From Heliopora coerulea (lineage: Eukaryota; Cnidaria; Anthozoa; Scleralcyonacea; Helioporidae), in assembly GCA_030142905.1 (NCBI GenBank), contig JASJOG010000289.1:124001-188000 (forward strand): a stretch of 64,000 nucleotides of DNA, in the 5' to 3' direction. The translations under genes and the position numbers were made by a program. Shown here piece after piece: positions 53,285 to 63,149 of this stretch. Numbering within the stretch: the first letter of the stretch is position 1; every line of letters starts with the position of its first letter. Below the pieces are notes generated by a model. It was given only the letters and a program-made list of their open reading frames with translations, had not been told where the DNA came from and ran no database searches.

Positions 53285-54285
53285 AATAAACGTTTATCTA
53301 ATATCTCGTCCGACAAACATTTGACTCCGCAACCCCACCATACCAAGAAGCCCTAAAAAGAAGCGGCTATGACTACAAACTCGACTTCAAACCCGAACCA
53401 CCAAAACCAAAACATCCGAGAAACAGAAACAGAAATATCATATGGTACAACCCACCATTCAACGCCATTGTCCCCACAAACACAGGACACAAATTCTTAA
53501 AGATCGTCGATGAGTCCTTTCCATCAAACCACCCGCTTCACAAAATATTTAATCGGAACACTTTGAAATTAAGCTATAGCTGCATGCCAAACGTCACAAA
53601 CATCATCGCATCACACAACAAACACATACTCAGCAAAGAAACCCGGACTCAATCCAATCCACCAGACCCTCTAAGTTGCAACTGCCGCCATAAAGAATCC
53701 TGCCCGCTAGCCGGAAAGTGCTTAACAGACAGAGTTGTATAACAAGCAACGGTAAAGAAAGAAGACAACAGCAAAGTTGAGACCTACATCGGTATCACTG
53801 AAGGCACCTTCAAGTCCCGATATAACAATCACACGAGCTCCTTTAGAAACCCGACTCAGAGAAATAGCACGGCCCTGAGCAAATACATTTGGAACTTAAG
53901 GGACAATAACATCAAATTTTCGTTGAAGTGGCAAATTATCAGACGGTGTAAAGCGTATTCTAGCAGCACAAAAAAATGTAATTTATGTTTGCATGAAAAA
54001 TTCCTTATCATCTGCCATCCTTAGCTAAGCTCATTAAATTCCAGAAACGAACTAATCACAACTTGTAGACATAGGAAAAAACACTTCCTCTGTAATATTT
54101 GTTAATTCACTCCGCATTTTTATTGCAAGACGTAACCTCTGTAGACACTATCAAGTCTCCTAGGCAACTATATCACACGCGATCACTACCTGACGAGTGT
54201 GGCAGGCTCAGCTTGCCATACGAAACAAATTTGTAGTAAATCTTCATGAAGTAACCCAAGTTTACCTTGTCTTGCTATTGTAATT
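53285..54285 (+). pseudogene. Penelope-like copy, right arm: RT end and GIY-YIG endonuclease
   Basis: Starts in the last part of the reverse transcriptase module (PPYQEALKRSGYDYKLDFKP, about 53340-53400). It continues with [36 protein letters not shown] and a cysteine region ([15 protein letters not shown]). TAA interrupts RVV*QATV at about 53740. The GIY-YIG endonuclease follows: YIGITEGTFKSRYNNHTSSF with its Arg, then LSKYIWNLRDNNIKFSLKW and KKCNLCLHEKFLIICHP, where a second stop (TAG) replaces GAG. The GIY-YIG module after RT is diagnostic of Penelope-like elements. It is 5'-truncated and dead, and its 774-bp 3' part is the mirror of the left arm. Confidence 0.9.
54181..54240 (+). ncRNA. 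Hammerhead ribozyme-like fold, right copy
   Basis: The core reads CTGACGA (54190-54196), then stem II GTGTGGCA with TGCCATAC (loop GGCTCAGCT, one G-U pair), then GAAA (54222-54225), a very short stem III CA-AATT-TG, and a GTA cleavage triplet. Stem I can form from TAC/GTA plus GAT/ATC across a small internal loop. All invariant core bases are present. Minimal stem III hammerheads are typical of Penelope-like elements. Folding was judged by eye. Confidence 0.7.
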
Positions 54286-54344
54286 CGCTCTACTCTGGTA
54301 TTGAGCACTCTCTTCGTACGATTTTTAATAAAATCTCACTTATC

Positions 54345-54475
54345 ACTTATCTATATATATATTATATATTATATTTATATACATATTATATACTTTATTA
54401 TAAAATATTATATATCGTATATTACTATAATATTTACATATATATAGGTATATATATATATATATATATATATTT
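54345..54475. repeat. (TA)n-rich region, right flank of the Penelope pair
   Basis: Compound TATA/ATATT runs ending with (TA)n at 54447-54472, mirroring the left flank. Confidence 0.85.
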
Positions 54476-54494
54476 AAAATTCATTAAGAATCCA

Positions 54495-54710
54495 TGTGAA
54501 AAATACAAAATAAAACAATAACCATTTTCCATCTTTAAATGTGATAAAGGCACATGTGCATTTAAAGCTGAAGGAGAAGTTAATTTTTTCGGCGTAGTAA
54601 CGAATTTACAAATTTTCTTCTCAAATTAGTGTATTAAGAGGTGAATTTTATAAGATATTTAAAAACCTCGCAGTACGTGCTTTGTCAGGTCTAAAACACT
54701 GTTGTTGTTA
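54495..54710 (-). repeat. Interspersed repeat R1, copy 3
   Basis: Reverse orientation, more diverged: AAATGTGATAAAGGCACATGTG, TTTTTTCGGCGTAGTAACG, AAATTAGTGTATTAAG, GTGCTTTGTCAGGTCT. Same orientation as copy 2, so the Penelope pair lies between two R1 copies. Confidence 0.55.
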
Positions 54711-54719
54711 TTGTTATTG

Positions 54720-54930
54720 TTCTAATTATTATTATTATTATTATTATTATTTCCTTTGATGTCTGTGTTTACATATCATCCAACCGGATCTCACCCAGAG
54801 ACCTAAGGCTGGAGACAGTTGTCGTGTTGGATTTCATCCAGCAGCTAAAAGACCCGTTAAAAAAAAAAAGAAAAAAATTATTATTATTATTATTAGTAGT
54901 AGTAGTATTATTATTATTATTATTATTATT
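54720..54930. repeat. (ATT)n microsatellites around a short unique segment
   Basis: ATT runs at about 54725-54752 and 54878-54932 (the latter with AGT units). On the minus strand the second run is the tail of the R2-type LINE to the right. Confidence 0.85.
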
Positions 54931-56185
54931 ATCACGAAATATGATAGCTACAAATCGTTATTGATAAATAGCCTAATAACAGGGACACAAAATTTTTCTG
55001 TCCCTTTACAACAGTTCTTTTAACACAATAAACACAGAAGTAGACCGAAGATAGTCAGGTTTGATTGTTTGGTAGTATTGGTTGATAGCTGGTAATTCAA
55101 ACTGGGCTAATCCCACTATAATCCACCCTACAGACAAACATGTTAGTTTTCTACATACTGAACTAAGCCTGAAAGTATCTTTCTCAGTATCGTTTCGCTA
55201 TCCATCAGTACCGTCTTTTGCATCGTTCCTACAATTTGTTTCGCCAATTCGTCATTTTCGAATATTCTTCGCACTTCCTTGATTGATTTATTGATACCTC
55301 CTCCAAGATACCCCATCACAATTGGAACCGCGATCACTTTGAATCCGACACGTCTTTCTCTCATTTCGAATGCTAACTGCTGGTACTTTGTTCGTTTCTC
55401 ATTAGTCTTGGTTTCGATGTTATCTTCTTGTGGGCATGCCATATCGCAAATCCAAATTATTTTCTTTTGTTTGTCCTCTAACGTCAAGTCTGGTCGTCTG
55501 GATGTTGTCGTCTTTCTTAAATGGAATTCAAAGCCCTACATCAACTTTGCAGTACTGCTCTCCAAAATGTGTCCTCTTTCCCACCTTTCTGCATACCACT
55601 TGGTTTGGCCATCAGTTAGCTCATATTCTTTTGCCCATTGAACTGCAAGTATCATTAATGCTCGGTTATGCCTTCTGATGTATTCGCTTGGCGCTAACAT
55701 TTTACATCCAGCCAAAAGATGATCCACAGTTTCTTTTTGCTCACCACAAACTCTACATTTTACATTAACACAAGGCAATCCCTTGATACTTTCCACATTC
55801 TAGTTTCTATCATTTTCTCCATCATGTTAACTATTGCAGCTGTTTTTCTCGGATCAAGGCTTTGTTTCAGCCATATATTGCACGACTCGTGTTGCTTCCT
55901 GTAGACTTCACTTTGTAACTCCTTCCGTCTGTAGTGTTCCTTTCTTTGTATCTCTGTACCTTTTTTGATGACCTTCTTCACACTTTTCCAAGTGTCCTTC
56001 CAAGATTTGTCTAGTCTTTCCCCTTCCAGTGTCACTTTCCCTTCTTCAAAGTCAATCCTTGAGCCAATCTCTTGCATTACTTCTTGTGCTTCTCTCTTAA
56101 CCGATGTATATTCCTTCTCTTTTTCTCTTTCCCAAGCTGTTTGTATCCATTTACTTGCCGACTTTTCCATATAACAGGCCACTCT
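54930..56185 (-). pseudogene. C-terminal part of an R2-type LINE with restriction-like endonuclease
   Basis: Read from 56182 down in three frames. First comes a linker helix region (ASKWIQTAWEREKEKEYTSV, then LDPRKTAAIVNMMEKMIETR). Next is a CCHC knuckle, CRVCGEQKETVDHLLAGCKM (about 55740-55690). Then comes a restriction-like endonuclease start RRPDLTLEDKQKKIIWICDM, whose R-x-PD followed by D fits the R2/R4/Utopia type. The protein ends ILRKILSGLVQ with a stop near 55143. About 200 bp of 3' sequence leads to an (ATA)n tail at 54935. 5'-truncated just before GTTATTATTATT at 56183, so a microsatellite sits at each end. Two frameshifts. Confidence 0.75.
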
Positions 56186-56207
56186 GTTATTATTATTATT
56201 ATTATTA

Positions 56208-57044
56208 TAAAGCGTTATTTATTCCGAATTTATTTAAGGCAAAAATTACATTAACAAATGCAATTTTTAAAAACGTGATAATTTACAGAAAAACCATAAA
56301 AGATAAGCTAAATCTGTTTAAAAACTTCTCGAAATAAATTATAATTAAATTACATAAAAAAAAACCTCCAAGTACTAAGGGAAAAAATTGCAAAAGCTTG
56401 GATGTTCCTATCAGCACTTTACCACTTGTATTCCTTTTGATAAAATTTTTGTTTCATTTTAATCATAGAAATCTTAGCGTGTTTCAAATTTTAAAAATTG
56501 GGTTGCAGGTTTCGTATTTCCAAATGAACTCTTCAGAATATGAATCATGATAGTTTTTCTTAAACTTTCATAAAAGTAGCAGGTGTTTCTGTTGAATATG
56601 ATAGAATGCATATTATAAGCATACTCAAAGCTGTATAATGACAAAACGCTTTGAAACCATCATAACTATTTTAAGATTACTTTTTTCAAGAAAATCGTTA
56701 GCTAAGCAAACCACAGGATCCCTTTATGTGTTTCAACGCTGCATAAATAATAGTCTTTTCCTTAAATGTAGGAAATGTGTTATAAAATTGTTTTGTAATG
56801 TATTGAAACGAGAGATGAAAATTTTACCAAGGACGGTAAAATGTAAACTGTTTTTCCAACATTTTATTTTTGATGAAGAATGACATGCAAAATGTTAAGC
56901 TTGTCCAGCAAAACATTGATTTGCAACTCACCAAATAGTTCCGATCACATGCATCAAGCACTCTAAATTTTTGAAAGATTTGAGTTTCTACCATTAAGAT
57001 ATCACCGTGAACAGCCACTTTTAAAATTTATCAAACATACTTAC
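56208..57044. other. No gene recognised
   Basis: AT-rich. It should contain the next exon of the kinase gene on the minus strand, but I could not find a segment with an APE-like motif in phase. Confidence 0.3.
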
Positions 57045-57465
57045 CAACTTTTTCGTGGAATCATTGCAAAGGTTTGAATTTCCTTGCCACCCCGAAGTCA
57101 ATCAGTTTGACATCATGGCTGTCATAATCGTACAAAATATTATCTAATTTAACATTTTTGTGTACAAATCTTTTCTTCTCCATGGCTTTAAGTACGCTCG
57201 CTACCTGACGTACAATTTCTCTCGTTAGGTCTTCTGACAGTGGCAATAGGTCGTCACGAGCTAGCTCAAGTAGATCATTAGAGTTCGCTGGTCTTTCAGT
57301 TATTATAATAAAGTTATCCTCTAACAATTTATGGTAGTGGAAAAACGTGATAGCAGCTGGATGATCCTGGATCTTACGCATGAAATAAACTTCAGCAGGA
57401 ACCAGGCCAAACTGTTTATCCCAAATAGAAATCGAGCTGTCTTTATATACTCTATATAAAGACAA
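57045..57465 (-). pseudogene. Pim-like protein kinase exon with altered HRD and premature stop
   Basis: The minus strand encodes subdomains III-VII of a Ser/Thr kinase most like Pim. VPAEVYFMRKIQDHPAA holds the helix C Glu, IIITERPANSNDLLELARDD is the ERP hinge typical of Pim, FVHKNVKLDNILYD is the catalytic loop, and VKLIDFGVARKF holds DFG. The catalytic loop reads HKN instead of HRD, while Lys and Asn of KxxN are kept, so a catalytically impaired kinase or pseudokinase is predicted. TGA at 57063-57061 interrupts FKPLQ*FHEKV, and five codons later comes a strong donor GTTG|GTAAGT (57045/57044). TGA could be a CGA transition. Neighbouring exons were not found. Confidence 0.7.
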
Positions 57466-57520
57466 TTTATATGAATAGAAATCGAGCTGTCTTTGTATAC
57501 TCTATATAGTCGGCGAAGCC
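57427..57520. repeat. 47-bp tandem duplication at the kinase exon 5' edge
   Basis: ATAGAAATCGAGCTGTCTTT.TATACTCTATATA is present twice (from about 57427 and 57474). On the minus strand this duplicates the predicted acceptor TATATAG and the first codons of the exon. An M1 MITE fragment (57505-57560) lies directly upstream. Confidence 0.75.
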
Positions 57521-57955
57521 TCCTCTTGACGATGTGAATCGTCTAACGTTAGCCACAACAAAATGATAAAGGTTCGATTCAAGCGCATGCGCATGCTATG
57601 AAATACCCGGTTACAAAACGTATTCGCGTACATTAAAACACAGATTTAATCAGACTATTGGGCTAAACTTGACCTTTAACCAATCATTTAACCATGAATA
57701 ACTAGTGATAAGAAAAGAATACCGCTTTTACAATAATTATTCGGAAACTACGTTATGTGTTCCACCTTTGAGTCAGCAACTTTGTTGGAACATTGATTGC
57801 ATGACTCTCTTAAAAAGGAAGAACATTTCATTATTAATTTCCTGGAAGCTTCGAAAATATTACAACTCCACGACTTTCAGTTCTAAAGGAATATAAACAT
57901 AAAAGGTAGAATCCAACTGTCTGACCGCGTTATTAGTGTTTATCCTTTGGTTAAG

Positions 57956-58055
57956 TTAACTCTTTCCTGGACGAATAAGACGTGTTGTTTTACTCTGGCT
58001 AACGCCAGACGATTTTACAAGTCATGGGAAGAGCTTCTGCATTGAAAGACTTTAA
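57956..58055. mobile_element. MITE family M1, full copy
   Basis: TTAACTCTTTCCTGG ... ATTGAAAGACTTTAA, with core TACTCTGGCTAACGCCAGACGATTTTAC. The internal TCTGGC..GCCAGA is a short palindrome. Confidence 0.7.
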
Positions 58056-58176
58056 GCAGAAAGTTAGAAACTCTTTGGAGGAAATTTGGTCAAATCTTAA
58101 AGGATACTTGCAAATGTTCTTAAAAACATCAGGAAAGCGTCAAGTTAATATGGAATAAAGTTTTACATATTTGCAG

Positions 58177-58260
58177 TTCGGCCAATCAACATTCTACCAG
58201 CGGTGGCGCCCGAGGTGGGCAGAGGGAGCGACAACCCCGTCGGGGAATAATATCTCCATA
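58177..58260 (+). CDS. Candidate 84-bp exon, unrecognised
   Basis: A GC-rich block in AT-rich surroundings, bounded by TTACATATTTGCAG (AG at 58175-58176) and CCATA|GTAAGG, both good splice sites. Length is a multiple of three. The phase 0 frame is open through the exon (QSTFYQRWRPRWAEGATTPS). A second frame gives INILPAVAPEVGRGSDNPVG then a stop, which would make a terminal exon. I cannot choose, and no partner was found. Confidence 0.35.
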
Positions 58261-58679
58261 GTAAGGAGAAGTTCAACAATTTGTTGGGGAGTTGTCACTG
58301 ATGATACCACATTTATATATTGTTCAAACTATAAGTACTTGTGTTTAATTTAGCAAAGAAAGATAGTAGACTCTTCTCTTCATGTCAAACCTAAAAGTAA
58401 ACTGTTTCTAGTCAGTTGTTGTGATTATTTATTGCAAAAGATAACATGATGTTTCTTACCAAAATATTTCAAATATTTCTTCTGAAATATTTAAATAAGT
58501 TTTATTAGAGGGAGAGAGTAGCGAGTGGCGACGAAACATTAGATCTTCAAAGTGTTACCTTCAGATAAGTCTGCGCATCCTTGAATTTCAACACCTTTAT
58601 TGTAACCTATTGGCAAAAAATAGAATTTATTAAATATTACATGTACAAATGTATTTGTATATATATATATATAAGTATA

Positions 58680-58781
58680 GGTTATATACCGTGACCGAGG
58701 TGTTTAAGCGATATATCAACCCTAACGCGCAGCGCTCGGGTTGATACATCGCTTAAACGCCGAGGTATAAGGTATATAACC
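58680..58781. repeat. 100-bp palindrome left of the recombinase remnant
   Basis: GGTTATATACC...CCGAGGTGTTTAAGCGATATATCAACCC faces GGGTTGATACATCGCTTAAACGCC...GGTATATAACC around a GCGC-rich centre. Arms are about 43 nt with few mismatches. Confidence 0.85.
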
Positions 58782-59039
58782 GGCTTATATCATCATTTGG
58801 TTAAGTTGAATCAATAACCGCTTTGACTCTTTTGTGAGAGCCATGCAAAGAAAAAGTGTTGAGATTTCGTTTTGTTGACTTGATGGGCATATGTTGGTAT
58901 AGCATAACTAACTATTCATGCAAATTCCTTGAAATGGTATTGTATTGAGGACAAAAGAACTGTTATGCATCAATAGCTTTAATTAGCATTTGCATTTGAC
59001 TTGGTTCAAAACTTTTTCATGTTGTTTGTTCATGTTAGC

Positions 59040-59726
59040 ATGGAGGCTGAAAGTGACCAAGATTTATTTATTAAACAGAGTGCTTGATATCAATAATAAG
59101 GTTTTGGAGAGTGATTTTGAGCTAGATTTAGATGGATTGCAAGAGCTGGTTGACGGTGAATGCAGAAATGAGAGCGAGGTGAGAAAACCTGGTTTTCAAG
59201 AGCTGCCTAAAGATGCTTCGACTAAACAGTTTGGCGGGGCCATTGATGATTATGTGCTACAGAAGCACATGCCATCTCGTATTCCGAAAAATACTGTTCG
59301 TCAAACTGAGTGGGCTGTTCGTATTTGGTCTTCCTGGGCAACACCAAGAAATGGTACAAGACGAACCACTCGTTGCGACCCACAACGGCAACTCGTGGAA
59401 CAGAGATGAGTGTACCTGACATGTTGGTGATGGCAAGAACTGGTCATAGAAGTCTGGCATCTCTGCACTCCTACCAACATCCGAGTGAGAGATCGAAAGA
59501 AATTGTATCCGACATAATCGCGGGAACTAGCTAGAGCGCAGAAGATGATATGAACGGTAGTTTAAGATTTAAAAGAAAGAGTTCAACAGTTGAGGAGATT
59601 GACGAGGGTGAAAATAAAGTTCGTGATATAGCAACGTCTAGCAAGCGAAGGTTGTCGTTTGAGTTTGCGAATTGCAAAATTGTCATTAACAACTCCTTAT
59701 CAGATCTCAAACAATTCTGGATGTAA
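59040..59726 (+). pseudogene. Tyrosine recombinase remnant (Crypton/DUF3504-like)
   Basis: ATG at 59040 opens MEAESDQDLFIK. After a frameshift comes the core-binding domain (QFGGAIDDYVLQKHMPSRIP, then KNTVRQTEWAVRIWSSW, about 59228-59340). The next frame gives KTNHSLRPTTATR (HxxR box) and MARTGHRSLASLHSYQHPSE, where GHRS and the Tyr match the last catalytic residues. After TAG at about 59532 the same frame continues as STVEEIDEGENKVRDIATSS and SFEFANCKIVINNS to TAA near 59726. The middle of the catalytic domain, with the first Arg and the Lys, is deleted. The combination resembles Crypton-type recombinases and their domesticated ZMYM/QRICH1 relatives. Flanked by two palindromes. Confidence 0.65.
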
Positions 59727-59831
59727 ATTGAGTGCGTTTTTTGAGTAGTACCATTGAGTAAGTTGTTTTAATGTTAGATAAAATTCAAGGAAGTTAGAGC
59801 GTTTTTCAGTCAGTATTGTTGCGTAACCATT

Positions 59832-59930
59832 TGGGGGTTGATATGTATTAATCAACCCCGTTTAGAGGTTGATATGTATTAATCAACCTCATTAATATAT
59901 TTATGAGGTTGATTAATACATATCAACCCC
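59832..59930. repeat. Nested palindromes right of the recombinase remnant
   Basis: GGTTGATATGTATTAATCAACC occurs twice directly and once inverted (GGTTGATTAATACATATCAACC), with TTGGGG/CCCCAA at the outer ends. Each unit is itself palindromic. The word GGTTGATA.AT also forms the heart of the palindrome at 58680. Confidence 0.85.
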
Positions 59931-60099
59931 AAAGTTTGGTCAGTTCTTTCAGCCCCGCTCTCCGCTGGAAATATTCAAAATCCGCCCCCCTGCTTTTCCT
60001 ACAGTAACCTGGTGCTCGCAGGTATATTCGCTTGATATCAACTTCCAGAGAACAATAGAAACTGAACCAATGATGATATAAATATATATATATATATTT

Positions 60100-60360
60100 A
60101 AAAATTTATATTTAAAAACCGAGCAGTTATACAAATCAAGATTTAAAACAGAAAGCGATAGCTGAGTTTTAATGCACGTACTGGGAGTTTTATTGATGTC
60201 TTCTAAAATGAACCTACTAATGCGCTAATTTGAGAAGGAAGTTTGGTATTTATGTTTTCTAAGCCGAGAAAATTAACTTCAAATATAAAGTCACATGTGT
60301 CTTTATCACATATAAAGGTCCTACACGGTTATGATTTTCTTTTCGATTTCCCTCATTAAT
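60100..60360 (+). repeat. Interspersed repeat R1, copy 4
   Basis: Follows a (TA)n run. Contains AGCGATAGCTGAG, CTACTAATGCGCTAATTTGAG and TTATGTTTTCTAAGCCGAGAAAAT. Confidence 0.6.
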
Positions 60361-60446
60361 TGATTTTGTCGACATATATTTGAAATTCTTAGAGTGGTTT
60401 CTGTTCTCATAAAAAATATTTTTGGTTAATTTTCACAGAAGACTCT

Positions 60447-61625
60447 TCAGAGAAGTGTAAAATGAATTAGCCGTTTCATATGCAAGGCATATAAGTGAAC
60501 TTCATTTAGTGGGTCTAAAAGTCCAGCACCATCCTTCCCATGAAAAATTTCAACGAAATGATATAATACGCCAGCATACACAACCCTATGGGCGTTCTCT
60601 ATCCTGGAATTATGAACGGAGCTTCCCGTAATGATACTACGTCTGTCCAGTCTTCTCATATTCAGAATGTACCTCCCAACTTCGACTAGTAGTGCTCAAC
60701 TAATCTGTACTTAATCAGTTTATGGATCCCGTCAACGTGCCGCAACAAATTAGGAGTTGACACAGAATACTTCCCACGATAAATTGTAGCATTCCATCTC
60801 AGAGTTGTTTCTATGGGATCTTCTTCACGCAAACATTGCCGGATTCTGTTTCGTTGTATCTTAAGACTTTTAGCTCTAAGGGCCCCTTGTAACCTCCGCT
60901 GGCCAATAATTTGGATAACTTTTCGAACTTCATTGATAACCTCTTCCAGTCGACCATCTAAAAGATAATCAAAGTACAGATCAATACAGTTGTAGAAACT
61001 GAGATAAACAAATATTTAATGAAAAGTAAAATATATTAACCGTCAACAGGGGCTACTTTGTATAAAAGTGCAATTTGAGCAGATACAGGTAAATAATTAA
61101 GGCTTTAAAATTACAGAGACATTAGTGGTCTGCAATGGATAAGTAAGAAAAGGTAAGTTCCTCTCCATTTCCCACACGCACACCCTATTAGGCAGTAGAG
61201 AAATTAAAAGTTGTTGCCTCACTCTCCAGGATAAACAAGTGTTTGTCCCGTACGGTGTAGGTGCACATTTGCTTCCCACAAAAATAAGAATTCAAAGTCC
61301 AGGAGATCTCTTGGGAGACCTCCAACAATAAATTATCCACGTTATTCAAGGGGATGGGATAACACACATGTGTCCCTTCTGCCTGGATAAATAGAATATT
61401 CAATGGGGGCTATATTCTAAAGTAATAATATATTCTTTTTTATACTTGATAATTCAGGCCAATTATGATTTCAATCAGCAGATAAATCTAATTCCTGTCG
61501 CCTCCGACGTAATGTACTTTCAATGATCCCCAGAATGGATGCAGTTTTTTCCAAGAGAAATGCAATTCACAAAGAAATTCTATTTGCCGACTTTGAATCA
61601 ACATTGCTGGTCTCCCGCTATCTTG
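60447..61625 (-). pseudogene. DDE integrase-like gene remnant
   Basis: Minus strand. 61625-61468: GRPAMLIQSRQIEFLCELHF then, after a shift, ASILGIIESTLRRRRQELDL, an HTH region. An acceptor TTATCTTTTAG leads at 60957 into GRLEEVINEVRKV and QRRLQGALRAKSLKIQRNRI, then CLREEDPIETTLRW, YSVSTPNLLRHVDGIHKLIK (the H-x-D-G box with the first catalytic-type Asp) and a stop. The final part, in another frame, is SIITGSSVHNSRIENAHRVV and LLDPLNEVHLYALH. This order matches the eukaryotic integrase-core proteins common in cnidarians and fish. About 70 residues carrying the second catalytic Asp are missing, and frameshifts and a stop are present, so it is inactive. Confidence 0.65.
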
Positions 61626-63149
61626 GGAAGTAGCACTAGGGCAGGCAAAAGATTGTATGCTCTCTGCACTCTACTGAATTCGACCAAGCATTTAATAAAT
61701 TAATCTTGATTGGCTTAGAACCATTTTCAAAATGGCCCCAAAATCGTTGAGTACTGGATCGTCTGTCCTCCCAATATTGGTAATCAGTAACTGTAAGGAT
61801 CCACTTGCATCTTTCGTGTGGGAACATGTTGTTTCGACGAATTTTGAATCAACATCCCACACGTTTATATGTTGAATTCGTATAAAAATTAATCTGAGAG
61901 ACTGTATGAAGTTGCATAATCCTATTTCATTTCGTTCTCAAGCCATATTTATTCTCCCTGTCGACATTTTGGACGTCAGAAAATATTGACAGGACGCTAG
62001 CGATTGTATTTTAATTAGGACGGGGAAAAAATACCCGAAATTTTAATTAAGACAGGGGAAAATTACTATAGAACGAAAATATGTCACATAACATCAATTT
62101 AAACATCACAGAACGGATAATTATTCAATGATAGTTTTGACGGGATTGGAGCGTCATAACGAATCAATGATTGTTTCCAGTCGGATAGAGTGATTTATAT
62201 ACGGCCTTTTTGTACCTTTTTATCCATTATTCTCTTTGTTCAAATAATAACCTGAGGCGATTTTACGCGGTAGGATTTTTAACTGAACATGTTGCCGCAG
62301 CAAAATTTTGTTAAATATTGTTAACAAGCATTATGTTTTTAGTGCAATCTAATCTTTTAGTCTAGTTTTTGTTTCTATTTTAGGTTCATTTAAGTTCTGT
62401 TGTTGGTACCTCAGATTTTTCAGTAGTCTTCAATAAAATGTACTAAACGAAGCTTAATTGAGGTAGTTTGTTGCTTAAAAATTTCCATTCCTTGTGGCTT
62501 TTCTACCCGTTCGTTTATTTAGAGCTGTATTCTTAGAAGACGGAAACCTAAAGACATGAAAAAGTGGGCTTTTTGAAACTTTATGTAAAAACATAAGTCT
62601 ATAAATTTAGAAATAAAACTTCAAAACGGCACATTTTATCAACAAACAACAAATAGCGCCGTGGAGAGTACTGCCATAACTTAACTATGCTTGTTAAAAA
62701 CGCATGGCTATACACATAAAAATTTCTCACCAAGGCGTTGAAAAATTAACAGTGTAAAACTTAAAAATTTTTGAGTGAAAAGGTTGAATACGAGAAACGA
62801 GGTCATCTCGTGGAATGTACATGATAACAACGAACTTTTCGTCTTGACCTGCCGAACTAAATTCGCAAAATTAGCCTGCACTATGTCAAAATCTTTCGTA
62901 TCAACCGATCAAACTGTTTAAATGGACAATGCCCAATAAATTTGCCCCGTAACTTGAGAAAAAACGCATTACAGATTTACATTGTCAATTCTTTGGATTA
63001 TGAAAAAGTTTCTTTAACCCGTCATCCGGGCCATTCAAATTTGCCCCCCATCCAAATCCAAAATGGCAGCGTTCAATTGGTTAATAGAATTTGACTGTAA
63101 TTTTGGGCCAATGTCACCTCTAGTTCTGCTTATGATCTCTACGGTGCTC
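61626..63149. other. No gene recognised
   Basis: AT-rich. An AATAAA lies near 62431. No coding segment could be supported on either strand. Confidence 0.3.

Noticed and set aside
61188..61403. Minus-strand open frame between the integrase parts
   Set aside because: Looks protein-like but matches no part of the integrase family and lies in the apparent intron.
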